26,444 nt of DNA, taken from positions 1-26,444 of the forward strand of contig CAJGDO010000018.1 in the NCBI GenBank assembly GCA_904502225.1, written 5' to 3'. The notes beneath the pieces were generated by a model. That model was not told the DNA's origin, did no database searches, and saw nothing but the letters and a program-made list of their open reading frames with translations. Both the position numbers and the translations under genes were made by a program. The DNA comes from an uncultured Clostridia bacterium. Its GTDB lineage: Bacteria; Bacillota; Clostridia; Christensenellales; Borkfalkiaceae. Positions 12,638-21,017 of this stretch are shown in pieces; position 1 is the stretch's first letter; each line of letters starts with the position of its first letter.

Positions 12638-13495
12638 ATGAAAGTTGGAATTATCGGTTTAGGGCTTATTGGCGGTTCGCTCGGAAGGGCAATAGTTAAA
12701 AAAACCGATTGCACTGTCTATGGTTTTGACATAGATAATCACGCAATGGTTGAAGGTAAACTATTAAACGCTTATCACCACGAATTAAATAAAGAAAACG
12801 CAAAAGAAATGGATATGATTTTCTTTTCGCTTTATCCAGAAGTGCTTGAACAAAGTTTAGACGAATATTGCCCATTGTTAAAAAAGGGTGCAATCGTTTT
12901 AGATTGCTGTGGCAACAAAAGAAGGGTTGTAAAGCAAATGCAAAGCCTTTCAAAAAAGTACGGCCATTTAGATTTTATAAGCACGCACCCAATGGCAGGC
13001 AGGGAATTTTCGGGCATATCGCACTCAACGGCAACGCTGTTTGACAGGGCTTCAATGATTTTAGTGCCTGTTAAGGCTGACTTAAAACGCATAAAAGAAG
13101 TTAAAGACTTTTCGCTTGAATTAGGGTTTAACAACGTTGTAATCTCAACGGCTGAAAACCATGATAAAATTATTGCCTTTACTTCGCAACTTGCTCACCT
13201 TGTTTCAAGTTCATATATAAAAAGCCCAACTGCAAGCGAGTTTATGGGCTTTTCGGCTGGCAGTTTTAGGGATATGACAAGGGTTGCAAGGCTTTCGCCT
13301 GAAATGTGGGCACAACTAACGGTGGATAACGCTGACTTTTTAACGGGCGAAATTGATAACTTGATTAACAGTTTAACCGAGTATAAAGATGCACTTGCAA
13401 ATAAAGACAAGGCAAAAATGAAAGAGTTGCTTTCGGACGGCAACGAGAAAAAACTTTTATCCGAAAAAATGAGAAGAAATAAGAATAATGAATAG
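12638..13495 (+). CDS. tyrA: Prephenate dehydrogenase
   Basis: TyrA oxidatively decarboxylates prephenate to 4-hydroxyphenylpyruvate with NAD(P)+, the committed step to tyrosine. The 285-residue protein starts with the Rossmann motif GLGLIGGSLG (7-16) and has the prephenate-binding segment STHPMAGREFSG (115-126, with the conserved His117) and the C-terminal helical part with TRVARLSPEMWAQL. It has no chorismate mutase domain and no C-terminal ACT domain, so it depends on the mutase domain of PheA in the same operon and has no obvious built-in Tyr feedback. The ATG abuts the stop codon of the DAHP synthase gene. Confidence 0.94.
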   Translation: MKVGIIGLGLIGGSLGRAIVKKTDCTVYGFDIDNHAMVEGKLLNAYHHELNKENAKEMDMIFFSLYPEVLEQSLDEYCPLLKKGAIVLDCCGNKRRVVKQMQSLSKKYGHLDFISTHPMAGREFSGISHSTATLFDRASMILVPVKADLKRIKEVKDFSLELGFNNVVISTAENHDKIIAFTSQLAHLVSSSYIKSPTASEFMGFSAGSFRDMTRVARLSPEMWAQLTVDNADFLTGEIDNLINSLTEYKDALANKDKAKMKELLSDGNEKKLLSEKMRRNKNNE

Positions 13496-14540
13496 CACAA
13501 AAACAATCACGGTAAACGCATCAAAAAGTTATGATATTTTGGTGGGAAAAAACTTAATAACTGATTTAGGCGAAATTTTTATAAAAAGGTTTGATAAGTG
13601 CAAGGTCGCAATTATCACTGATGATATTGTTGATAAACTTTATAGTGCCGTTGTGGAAAGAACTTTATTAGAAAAAGGTTTTTCGGTGGTAAAGTTTGTT
13701 TTTAACAATGGCGAAAAGAGCAAAAATTTTGATACTTATAGCCAAATTGTAAACTTTTTATCTGAAAACGAGTTGACCCGCACCGATTTAGTGGTTGCAC
13801 TTGGCGGTGGCGTTGTTGGGGATATTGCAGGGTTTAGTGCAAGCACCTATCTTCGTGGCGTTAAATACGTTCAAATTCCAACCACCCTTTTATCACAAAT
13901 TGATAGTTCGGTTGGTGGAAAGACAGCAATTGATTTAGAGGCAGGCAAAAACTTGGTCGGGGCATTTTGCCAGCCTGAACTTGTGGTTTGCGACGTTCAA
14001 CTTTTATGTTCGCTTGACCAAAAGGTTTTAGAAGATGGTTTTGGCGAAGGTGCAAAGTATGCACTTTTAGATAAAAAGGTCTTTGACCTAATAAAAGATA
14101 AAGATTTTTCTATGCAAGAGTTTGTTTACCTTTGCATTGACTATAAAAGGCAAATTGTCGAAGCGGACGAGTTTGAAAAGGGCAATAGAAAACTCTTAAA
14201 TTTAGGTCACACCATTGCTCACGCCATTGAAAAACTTTCTTCTTTTAACCTTTCGCACGGAAAAGCCGTTGCAATCGGTTTAGATTTTGTGCTTGACAGT
14301 GCTTTTGGCAAGGGAAGAATAACTAAAGAGCAATATGAACAAATAAAAAGCGTTTTATTAAACATTACAAAAAGTGTTGATAAGTCGCTATGTCCGTTTA
14401 GCAAAAAGCAAATTTGCGAGTGTGCTGTGTTTGACAAAAAGCGTTCTGGCGATTATATAAGCGTAGTTAATTTTTACGGCGTTGGCGATTGCAGAATAGA
14501 AAAAATTAAGATTGACAATCTTTTGGGGCAGTTTATATGA
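13488..14540 (+). CDS. aroB: 3-dehydroquinate synthase
   Basis: AroB converts DAHP to 3-dehydroquinate with NAD+ and a divalent metal, step two of the pathway. The 350-residue protein shows NNGEKSKNF (73-81), GGGVVGDIAGFSAS (106-119), PTTLLSQIDSSVGGK (131-145) and the metal-binding part NLGHTIAHAIE (238-248) plus SHGKAVAIG, all in the expected order. Its ATG lies eight bases inside the end of tyrA, so the genes are translationally coupled, and the stop codon overlaps the aroA start (ATGA). Length is normal for the family. Confidence 0.96.
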   Translation: MNSTKTITVNASKSYDILVGKNLITDLGEIFIKRFDKCKVAIITDDIVDKLYSAVVERTLLEKGFSVVKFVFNNGEKSKNFDTYSQIVNFLSENELTRTDLVVALGGGVVGDIAGFSASTYLRGVKYVQIPTTLLSQIDSSVGGKTAIDLEAGKNLVGAFCQPELVVCDVQLLCSLDQKVLEDGFGEGAKYALLDKKVFDLIKDKDFSMQEFVYLCIDYKRQIVEADEFEKGNRKLLNLGHTIAHAIEKLSSFNLSHGKAVAIGLDFVLDSAFGKGRITKEQYEQIKSVLLNITKSVDKSLCPFSKKQICECAVFDKKRSGDYISVVNFYGVGDCRIEKIKIDNLLGQFI

Positions 14541-15733
14541 ATATAAAAATTCAAGGAGCGAAAGTCGGTGGCACAATAAATGCAATTCCATCAAAGTCGT
14601 TTGTGCATAGAATTTTAATTTGCGATTTTTTGGCGGGCAAAGAAATTTTAGACCACTTTAACGGCTTTACGTCAAAGGACATTTTGGCAACGGCAAACTG
14701 CTTAAAGGCAATTAAAAGGGGCGAAAAGGAGTTAGATTGCTTTGAATCTGGCTCAACCTTAAGATTTTTGTTGCCACTTTGTGCCTCAATCGGTGGGGAA
14801 TTTTGGTTTAAGGGTCAAGGCAAACTTTTGCAAAGACCAAACGATGAATTGTTTTCGGTTTTAAGAGAAAAGGGCGTTTTAATTGAACAAACCAATTCTT
14901 ACATAAAAATAAATGGCAAACTTCAAGCCGGCGAATATAAAATTCGTGGCGACGTAAGTTCGCAATACGTGACGGGGCTATTGTTTGCCCTTGGCAATTT
15001 AGATGGCGACAGTCAAATAGTTTTGACAACACCGTTAAGTTCAAAGCCATACGTTGATATAACTTTAAGCGTGTTAAAAGAATATGGCGTTAGCGTTAAG
15101 GCGACCGAGCAAGGCTTTTTTGTTAAAGGCGGTCAAAAATATAATGGCAACCTTTGTCCTGAAGGGGACTGGTCAAACATGTCAGCCTTTTTGGTGCTTG
15201 GTGCAGTTGCGGGCGATATAACGGTTAAGGGCTTAAACCTTGAAAGCGTGCAAGGCGACAAGGCGATTTTATCCGTTTTACAAAGTGCGGGTGCAAATTT
15301 AGAAATTGATAGCGACAAAATCAGGGCTAGAAAATCAGAGTTAAATGGCTTTACCTTTAATGCAGATGCTTGCCCTGACTTGGTGCCTGTTCTTGCCGTT
15401 TTGGGTGCGGTTGCACAAGGCAAAACCCAAATTTATGGCATAGAAAGATTAAAAATTAAAGAAAGCGATAGGATTTTATCAACCCTTTCCACCCTTAATG
15501 CATTTGGCATCAAAGCAGAAAGCGATGGAAAGAGCATCACTATTTATGGTGGAGATGTTAAAGCGGGAAAAGTCAATTCATTTAACGACCACAGAATTGT
15601 TATGGCAAGTGCAATTTTAGGCACGCTTTGTCAAGAAGAAAGCCTTATTTTTGATGCAAACGCTGTTGAAAAATCATATCCAACCTTTTTTAAGGACTAT
15701 TTAAGCGTAGGGGGAAAGGCAGTTGAGTTTTAA
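14537..15733 (+). CDS. aroA: 3-phosphoshikimate 1-carboxyvinyltransferase (EPSP synthase)
   Basis: AroA joins phosphoenolpyruvate to shikimate-3-phosphate, step six. The 398-residue protein has the N-terminal SKSFVHRILI segment (Lys and Arg that bind substrates), SGSTLRFLLPL (glyphosate/PEP region), RPNDEL, SSQYVTGLLFAL, CPDLVPVLAVLGAVA with the conserved Asp, KIKESDRI and FNDHRIVMA. The overlap with aroB is four bases. It is somewhat shorter than the 420-430 residues common in the family. The usual GNAGT-like glyphosate-site motif reads ESGST here, so I do not assign a glyphosate-sensitivity class. Confidence 0.95.
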   Translation: MNIKIQGAKVGGTINAIPSKSFVHRILICDFLAGKEILDHFNGFTSKDILATANCLKAIKRGEKELDCFESGSTLRFLLPLCASIGGEFWFKGQGKLLQRPNDELFSVLREKGVLIEQTNSYIKINGKLQAGEYKIRGDVSSQYVTGLLFALGNLDGDSQIVLTTPLSSKPYVDITLSVLKEYGVSVKATEQGFFVKGGQKYNGNLCPEGDWSNMSAFLVLGAVAGDITVKGLNLESVQGDKAILSVLQSAGANLEIDSDKIRARKSELNGFTFNADACPDLVPVLAVLGAVAQGKTQIYGIERLKIKESDRILSTLSTLNAFGIKAESDGKSITIYGGDVKAGKVNSFNDHRIVMASAILGTLCQEESLIFDANAVEKSYPTFFKDYLSVGGKAVEF

Positions 15734-16805
15734 CGATAAACAGTTTTCCATTTTTAATGGAAACAAATTAAAAATAGAAGTTTTTGGTGCTTCGCATTCA
15801 GAACAAATTGGTGTAAAAGTCAACGGCTTTAACGGGCAAAAGGTCGACCTAACCGAATTGCAAAGGTTTGTGGATAGAAGAAAGGCAAAAAACACGGCAT
15901 ATTCAACCAAAAGGTTTGAACAAGATAAGGTTATAGTTGAATATGGACTTGATGGCGATAAACTTTTGCCAGAGTTTAAGGCTATTATAAAAAACCAAAA
16001 CCAAAACAGCAAAGACTATTCTTCTTTAATCAAAACCCCACGTCCATCGCACGCAGACTTTGTTGCATACTCAAAGTATGGTGATGGTTATGATTATCGG
16101 GGCGGGGGCAAGTTTTCAGGAAGGCTTACAGCACCAATGTGTATTGTGGGTGGACTTGTAAAACAAATATTAAAAGAAAAGGGCATTGAGATAAGTGCTT
16201 ATATCTCTCAAATAGGCAATGTAAAAGCAAAGAGTTATAAAAATACCGATATTGAAAAAGTGGATTTAACAATGCTCGACGCTGATTTTCCACTTTTAGA
16301 TGAAAGCGTTAAAAAAGATATGCTTGACCAAATTGAAAGTGCAAGGAGCGAGTTAGATTCTGTCGGTGGGGTTATAGAGTGCGTTATTAAAGGCGTTCCC
16401 GTTGGCACGGGCGAGTATATGTTTGACAGTTTGGAAAGCGTTATTTCAAGTTTGGCGTTTGCCGTTCCTGCCGTAAAAGGAATTGAGTTCGGCACTGGCT
16501 TTGACCTTGCAAGTATGCGTGGAGGTCAAGCAAACGACCCATTCTGTTATGAAAACGGCGTTGTAAAAACAACGACCAACAACAATGGTGGAATAAACGG
16601 TGGACTTGCAAACGGAATGCCTATAACTTTTAGGGTGGTTATAAAGCCAACACCATCAATATCAAAAGAGCAACAAACGGTTGATTTACAAAGCAAGCAA
16701 AACGTTAATATAAGTATAGGCGGAAGGCACGATGCGTGCATAGTTCCAAGGGCGGTTGCCGTTATTGAAAGCATATCGGCTATTGCGATTTTTGACAGTT
16801 TATAA
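15723..16805 (+). CDS. aroC: Chorismate synthase
   Basis: AroC makes chorismate from EPSP using reduced FMN, the last common step. In 360 residues it shows FGASHSEQIGVKV (usually FGESHG) with the first conserved His, RPSHADFVAYSKYG with the second, YRGGGKFSGRLTAP and the C-terminal GRHDACIVPRAVAVIES. The SGRLTAP version is common in Clostridia. Translation most likely starts at TTG 15723, with a GGGGGAAAGG purine-rich site at 15709-15718. No ATG occurs before the first motif, and MSFNDKQFSIFNGNKLKIE gives a family-like N-terminus. It overlaps the end of aroA by 11 bases. Confidence 0.95.
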   Translation: MSFNDKQFSIFNGNKLKIEVFGASHSEQIGVKVNGFNGQKVDLTELQRFVDRRKAKNTAYSTKRFEQDKVIVEYGLDGDKLLPEFKAIIKNQNQNSKDYSSLIKTPRPSHADFVAYSKYGDGYDYRGGGKFSGRLTAPMCIVGGLVKQILKEKGIEISAYISQIGNVKAKSYKNTDIEKVDLTMLDADFPLLDESVKKDMLDQIESARSELDSVGGVIECVIKGVPVGTGEYMFDSLESVISSLAFAVPAVKGIEFGTGFDLASMRGGQANDPFCYENGVVKTTTNNNGGINGGLANGMPITFRVVIKPTPSISKEQQTVDLQSKQNVNISIGGRHDACIVPRAVAVIESISAIAIFDSL

Positions 16806-16819
16806 TTGAGGAACAAAAA

Positions 16820-17965
16820 ATGGATTTAGAACAAGTTAGAAAGGAAATTGATGCAGTTGACGACCAGATAGCAGAGTTGTTCGACAAGCGTATGGGGCTT
16901 ATCAACAACGTGGTCGAGGCGAAAAAGCAAAACAAAACGGCTGTGAACGACCCAAACAGAGAAAGGAATATCCTTTTAAGAGTTAGCGAAAAGGTCGGCG
17001 AAGATAAACAATTTTATATCAAGCGTGTTTTTGAAACGCTTTTTGAAGTTAGCAAGGCTTATCAAACGGCAAATATGGTTGAAAGTTCAAAAATTGCAGA
17101 GCAAATTGATTTGGCACTCGCTAAAGGCATGCAAAAATTTCCGTTAAAGGCCAAGGTTGCTTGCCAAGGCGTTGCCGGTGCATACTCGGGGATAGCAACT
17201 GATAGGATGTTTGAACTTGCAGACATAACTTACTTTAAAAACTTTGAAGGCGTTTTCGGTGCGGTTGAAAAAGGTTTTTGCAAATACGGCGTATTGCCTA
17301 TTGAAAACAGCTATGCTGGCTCGGTTAATCAAGTTTACGACCTTATGAAAGAGCATAAATTCTATATTGTTAAGAGTTTAAGGCTATCGGTTAGCCACAA
17401 TTTAGTTGCGAACAAGGACACCGTTTTAAGCGATGTCAAGGAAATCGTTTCGCACGAGCAAGCGTTAAACCAATGCAAAAAATATCTTGAAAAATTCCCA
17501 CTTGCAAAAATCACTGCCGTTCCAAACACGGCTATTGCATCAAAAATCGTTGCCGAAAGTGGCAGAAATGATATTGTTGCAATTTCATCAAGAGAGTGTG
17601 CGGATATATACGGGCTTAAACTTCTTGACACCAATATTCAAGACAGCGAAAACAATTACACTCGCTTTATCTTGATTACAAAAGAAATGGAATTTTATGA
17701 AAATGCAAACAAGATAAGCATTATGACAACGCTTCCACAAAACTCTGCGGGAAGTTTAAACAAACTTTTATCAAAGTTTGCTAACCTTGGAATAAACTTA
17801 ACTAAACTTGAATCTCGCCCAATCGTCGGCTCGACCTTTGAGTTTATGTTCTACTTTGACTTTGAGTGCGACATTAAAGATAAAGCTGTTAAAAATCTTT
17901 TAGCAGGGCTTGATAATTCAACCGAACAATTCACTTTCTTGGGTGCATATAGCGAAAAAATTTAG
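16820..17965 (+). CDS. pheA: Chorismate mutase-prephenate dehydratase (P-protein)
   Basis: A 381-residue bifunctional enzyme. An AroQ-type chorismate mutase helix bundle spans about 1-85 (LEQVRKEIDAVDDQIAELFDKR). A prephenate dehydratase domain spans about 110-285, with GAYSGIA, LPIENSYAGSV and the catalytic NNYTRF (278-283). A C-terminal ACT regulatory domain spans about 297-381, containing the Phe-binding motif ESRP (331-334). It converts chorismate to prephenate, supplying TyrA too, and prephenate to phenylpyruvate. Feedback inhibition by phenylalanine through the ACT domain is expected from the family. The ATG at 16820 has a TGAGG site and lies 14 bases after aroC, the largest gap in the operon. 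Confidence 0.96.
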   Translation: MDLEQVRKEIDAVDDQIAELFDKRMGLINNVVEAKKQNKTAVNDPNRERNILLRVSEKVGEDKQFYIKRVFETLFEVSKAYQTANMVESSKIAEQIDLALAKGMQKFPLKAKVACQGVAGAYSGIATDRMFELADITYFKNFEGVFGAVEKGFCKYGVLPIENSYAGSVNQVYDLMKEHKFYIVKSLRLSVSHNLVANKDTVLSDVKEIVSHEQALNQCKKYLEKFPLAKITAVPNTAIASKIVAESGRNDIVAISSRECADIYGLKLLDTNIQDSENNYTRFILITKEMEFYENANKISIMTTLPQNSAGSLNKLLSKFANLGINLTKLESRPIVGSTFEFMFYFDFECDIKDKAVKNLLAGLDNSTEQFTFLGAYSEKI

Positions 17966-17966
17966 T

Positions 17967-19187
17967 ATGACAAAATTTGGACTTTTAGGGAAGACTTTAA
18001 AGCACAGTTTTTCACCACAAATCCATAAACTTTTTGGCGATTATCAATACGATTTGATTGAAATTGATAGTCAAGATTTAGAAAAGTTTGTTAAAAGTGG
18101 CGAGTATAGTGGCTATAACGTGACAATTCCTTACAAAAAAGAAATAATAAAATATCTTGACCAGATTGACGAAATTGCAAAGCAAATTGGTGCAGTCAAC
18201 ACCGTGGTTAATATAAACGGAAAACTTGTTGGCTATAACACCGATTGGTTTGGCATGGAACACGCCTTAAAAAGTGCGGGCATAAGCCTATCAAACAAAA
18301 AAGTGCTTATTTTAGGCAGTGGCGGAACTTCAAACACGGCAAAATTTGTTGCAAGCCACTTGGGTGCGAGAGAAACGTTAATCGTTTCAAGAAAGGGCGA
18401 GATAAATTATCAAAACTGTTATAAAGAAGACGATGCCGAGGTTATAATCAACACCACCCCTGTTGGAATGTTCCCAAACAACTACGACTGCCCAATAGAT
18501 TTAACAAGATTTAAGGGGTTAGAGGGTGTGTTTGATGCAGTTTATAACCCTGACATGACATTTTTAACCTTTTCGGCAAACAAATTGGGCATAAAAAATG
18601 CAAACGGCTTAACAATGCTTGTTGCCCAAGCAAAAATGGCGTGCGAACTTTTTAAGGGTAAAAGAATAGACGATAGCCTTATTGATAAGGCGGTTAAAAC
18701 CATTAAAAGCCAAGAACAAAACGTAGTTTTAATCGGTATGGCTGGGGTTGGCAAAAGCACGGTTGCAAAAAAATTGAGTAAAATTCTCAATAAGCCTTTA
18801 ATTGATACCGACCAACTTATAGAGCAAAGGGAAAATAGAAAAATAAGCGAGATTTTTGCTACTGACGGCGAAGATTATTTTAGAAAGGTTGAAATTGAAG
18901 TTTTAAAAGAAGTTGGAAAGCAAAACGGAAAAATTATTGCAACGGGTGGCGGAATTGTTGAAAGAGAGCAAAACCACTTTGCCTTAAAGCAAAACGGCGT
19001 TATTTTTAATTTGGTTAGAGATTTAGAAAAACTTGATAGAAAAAATAGGCCACTTTCCACTGATTTAGATGCAGTTAAAAAACTTTTTGAAAGAAGAAAA
19101 GAAAAATATTTAGAATTTGCAGATTATACCGTTGATAACAACGCTGATTTGCAAAGCACTATTGATAAAATATTGGAGAAATTATGA
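17967..19187 (+). CDS. aroE-aroK: Shikimate dehydrogenase-shikimate kinase fusion
   Basis: One 406-residue frame encodes two pathway steps. Residues 1 to about 250 are shikimate dehydrogenase: SFSPQIH, VTIPYK with the catalytic Lys57, NTDWFG with the catalytic Asp93, and an NADP loop LGSGGTSNTAKFV (116-128). Residues about 252-406 are shikimate kinase: P-loop GMAGVGKST (257-265), the shikimate-binding Asp pair DTD (280-282), FRKVE, GGGI (327-330) and lid segment RPLS (361-364). The join falls at IKSQEQNVVLIGM with hardly any linker. It carries out 3-dehydroshikimate reduction and shikimate phosphorylation, and may channel shikimate. The ATG is one base after the pheA stop. The end overlaps aroQ by four bases. 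Confidence 0.96.
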   Translation: MTKFGLLGKTLKHSFSPQIHKLFGDYQYDLIEIDSQDLEKFVKSGEYSGYNVTIPYKKEIIKYLDQIDEIAKQIGAVNTVVNINGKLVGYNTDWFGMEHALKSAGISLSNKKVLILGSGGTSNTAKFVASHLGARETLIVSRKGEINYQNCYKEDDAEVIINTTPVGMFPNNYDCPIDLTRFKGLEGVFDAVYNPDMTFLTFSANKLGIKNANGLTMLVAQAKMACELFKGKRIDDSLIDKAVKTIKSQEQNVVLIGMAGVGKSTVAKKLSKILNKPLIDTDQLIEQRENRKISEIFATDGEDYFRKVEIEVLKEVGKQNGKIIATGGGIVEREQNHFALKQNGVIFNLVRDLEKLDRKNRPLSTDLDAVKKLFERRKEKYLEFADYTVDNNADLQSTIDKILEKL

Positions 19188-19615
19188 AAATTTTGGTTAT
19201 AAACGGCCCAAACATAAATATGCTTGGGATAAGGGAAAAAAATATTTATGGCGAAAAGACTTATGCAGACCTTATTAACCTTGTTAAACAAAGTGCAAAG
19301 CAAAAGGGTGTTAAGGTAAAGTGTTTTCAGTCAAATTATGAAGGTGCAATAGTTTCGCAAATTCAAAAAGCATATAAGAAGTTTGACGGAATAATTATCA
19401 ACCCAGCCGGCTATACCCACACAAGCGTTGCCATTTTGGACGCGTTAAAAGCCGTTAATATCCCAACTGTTGAAGTGCATATTTCAGCCGTGAACGATAG
19501 GGAAGATTTTAGGAAAATTTCCTTTGTCAAAGAGTTCGCCTTTTCTACCATTGCGGGAAAGGGCTTTGACGGATACGTTATGGCGATAGATAAACTAATT
19601 GAAAAAATTAATTAA
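19184..19615 (+). CDS. aroQ: Type II 3-dehydroquinate dehydratase
   Basis: This enzyme dehydrates 3-dehydroquinate to 3-dehydroshikimate, step three. The 143-residue length and the motifs are those of the type II (dodecameric) class: NGPNINMLGIREKNIYG with the lid Arg and Tyr, SNYEGAIVSQIQ, INPAGYTHTSVAI and VEVHISAVNDREDFR with the catalytic His. The lid motif and HISAV are slightly divergent (HLSN is usual). It is the last gene of the aromatic operon and is followed by a strong terminator. Confidence 0.96.
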   Translation: MKILVINGPNINMLGIREKNIYGEKTYADLINLVKQSAKQKGVKVKCFQSNYEGAIVSQIQKAYKKFDGIIINPAGYTHTSVAILDALKAVNIPTVEVHISAVNDREDFRKISFVKEFAFSTIAGKGFDGYVMAIDKLIEKIN

Positions 19616-19620
19616 AAATT

Positions 19621-19667
19621 AAAGCCTTGCCGAAAATGTTATGCTAAACGGCAAGGCTTTCTTATTT
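19621..19667. terminator. Terminator of the aromatic operon, probably bidirectional
   Basis: A 12-bp stem, AAAGCCTTGCCG (19621-19632) with CGGCAAGGCTTT (19649-19660), is followed by a T-rich tail on the plus strand. On the minus strand it is followed by AATTTTTAAT, so it may also terminate the convergent thiT gene that ends at 19680. Confidence 0.9.
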
Positions 19668-19679
19668 TAAATAATGCGA

Positions 19680-20771
19680 TTATTTATCTTGATTTAGTTT
19701 TTTAAGTTCGTGCATAAAACTTTTTGATGAAAACAAGATTATGCCAACAATAAGAACTAAAATAACGTCAAACAAAATAACGGCGTTTAGAGTTAGGCTG
19801 ACGGTAAGTGTTGCTTCCCAAGCAAACACGCCTGCAATAACGCTTGAAACAAACCTAAATAAAACGCCTAAAATTGCACCGATAGAAAACCTTAACCAGT
19901 GCAAATTTTTGAATAGGTTAAAGTTGTTTAGAACGCCCGCAAGTCCAACAAATGAAAATGCAACAGGGTAATCAAGCAAGAATTGTGCTGGGTGAACAAG
20001 CCAAGGTTCTTGCACGGCTTGTAAAATACCATAAATAAATCCTATTAAAAGCCCTTTTTTAACCCCATAAACGTAAGCAAAAATCATAACTGGCAAAAGC
20101 GATGCAAGTGTTATAGAGCCACCTGTTGGTGGGTCAAAAAGTTTTATGTATGATAGAACGAACGAAAGCGAAACGCAAACGCCTGCCATAGTTAAGCATC
20201 TGGTATCAAATTTTAAGTTTCCTTTTTTGTCGAGTAAAAGACTTGAAAGAACTGCAAAAAGAATTAGTAAACCTGCACCTACGTAAAGGGCGGTAGAATT
20301 ATATTTATACCAGTCTTTTGTGTTGTTTGAATAATAAACGTAAATTAAAACTATACAAGCGACAACGCAAAGGAAAAGAACTATTCCGAAAATGGAAGAA
20401 ACTTTTTTATAAGCGTTCGTGTTCTTCTTGCTTAAAACAAAAAGAGCAAGTGCAAAGACAAGAGTAATAACAAGCGTTATTAAAAGTGGTAAAAACACGT
20501 AAGAAACAACGTCGGTTGAAAGCCCGTTTTCATCTAAAGAAGCCTTGTTAAACTCTGCAACGATATTGCTTATAAGCAAGGTAATGCCTAAAACTAATGC
20601 ATAAAACACAAGGCAAACAAAAACCGATTTAATAATCTTTTTTGCGTTTTGCACTTTTGTTAAAAGTAAAATTAACGAAAGAACGGCAAAACAAGCAACA
20701 AGCGAAATAGTAAGCCATTTTGCAACCGGCATAACGTCGTCAAAAAAAGACGAGAGTAAAAAATTAAACAT
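19680..20771 (-). CDS. thiT: ThiT-type thiamine ECF transporter S component with extra N-terminal membrane module
   Basis: The C-terminal half (about 190-363) matches ThiT/YuaJ, the membrane thiamine-binding subunit of energy-coupling-factor transporters: PPTGGSITLASLLPVMIFAYVYG, GFIYGILQAVQEPWLVHPAQFLLDYPVAFSFVGLAGV and a final AWEATLTVSLTLNAV segment. ThiT is normally about 180-200 residues with six helices. Here about 185 residues come before it, with five hydrophobic segments (about 18-38, 49-72, 90-113, 123-146, 160-180), which I do not recognise. A TPP riboswitch directly upstream confirms the thiamine role. The shared EcfA/EcfT units must be encoded elsewhere. The ATG at 20771 has an AAAGGAG site. 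Confidence 0.92.
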   Translation of the reverse strand: MFNFLLSSFFDDVMPVAKWLTISLVACFAVLSLILLLTKVQNAKKIIKSVFVCLVFYALVLGITLLISNIVAEFNKASLDENGLSTDVVSYVFLPLLITLVITLVFALALFVLSKKNTNAYKKVSSIFGIVLFLCVVACIVLIYVYYSNNTKDWYKYNSTALYVGAGLLILFAVLSSLLLDKKGNLKFDTRCLTMAGVCVSLSFVLSYIKLFDPPTGGSITLASLLPVMIFAYVYGVKKGLLIGFIYGILQAVQEPWLVHPAQFLLDYPVAFSFVGLAGVLNNFNLFKNLHWLRFSIGAILGVLFRFVSSVIAGVFAWEATLTVSLTLNAVILFDVILVLIVGIILFSSKSFMHELKKLNQDK

Positions 20772-20797
20772 AACAACTCCTTTTATTCGCTAATAAA

Positions 20798-20823
20798 GAA
20801 AAAACGCTTCCTATGGAAGCGTT
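20798..20823 (-). terminator. Riboswitch-controlled terminator in front of thiT
   Basis: On the minus strand AACGCTTCC (20823-20815) pairs with GGAAGCGTT (20811-20803) around a 3-base loop and is followed by T. It lies between the TPP aptamer and the thiT ribosome binding site, the position of an expression-platform terminator that forms when TPP is bound. Confidence 0.9.
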
Positions 20824-20837
20824 AATATCGATACAAT

Positions 20838-20908
20838 CTTGCTTTCCCTTCAAGCATAACCTTGCGGGTTCAAATGGTGTAATCTCAGCCTAACGGCACC
20901 CATAGCGA
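20838..20908 (-). promoter_or_regulatory. TPP riboswitch (THI box)
   Basis: Read on the minus strand, the element contains the THI-box core in order: GGGTGCC, GGCTGAGATTACACCA, TTTGAACCCG, then GGTTATGC and GAAGGGA. These correspond to the conserved CUGAGA pyrimidine-sensing loop and the UGAACC and AGGGA segments of TPP aptamers. It is followed by an intrinsic terminator and then thiT, so high thiamine pyrophosphate should end transcription early. Confidence 0.95.
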
Positions 20909-20934
20909 ATATATAAAATTTTTTTGGTAAATTT

Positions 20935-20963
20935 ATATTATCACTTTTATTTTATTGCGTCAA
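20935..20963 (-). promoter_or_regulatory. Promoter of the thiT riboswitch transcript
   Basis: On the minus strand TTGACG (20963-20958) and TAATAT (20940-20935) are 17 bases apart, and the TPP aptamer begins about 27 bases downstream. It overlaps the divergent promoter at 20955-20983. Confidence 0.75.
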
Positions 20964-20983
20964 GTAAAAATATGTGCTAAAAT
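20955..20983 (+). promoter_or_regulatory. Promoter of the YfbR-like gene
   Basis: TTGCGT (20955-20960) and TAAAAT (20978-20983) are 17 bases apart, 34 bases before the ATG at 21018. The -35 box shares bases with the -35 box of the divergent thiT promoter. Confidence 0.65.
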
Positions 20984-21017
20984 GTAAATCCTATCAAAAA
21001 ATAAGGGGGAAATAAAA

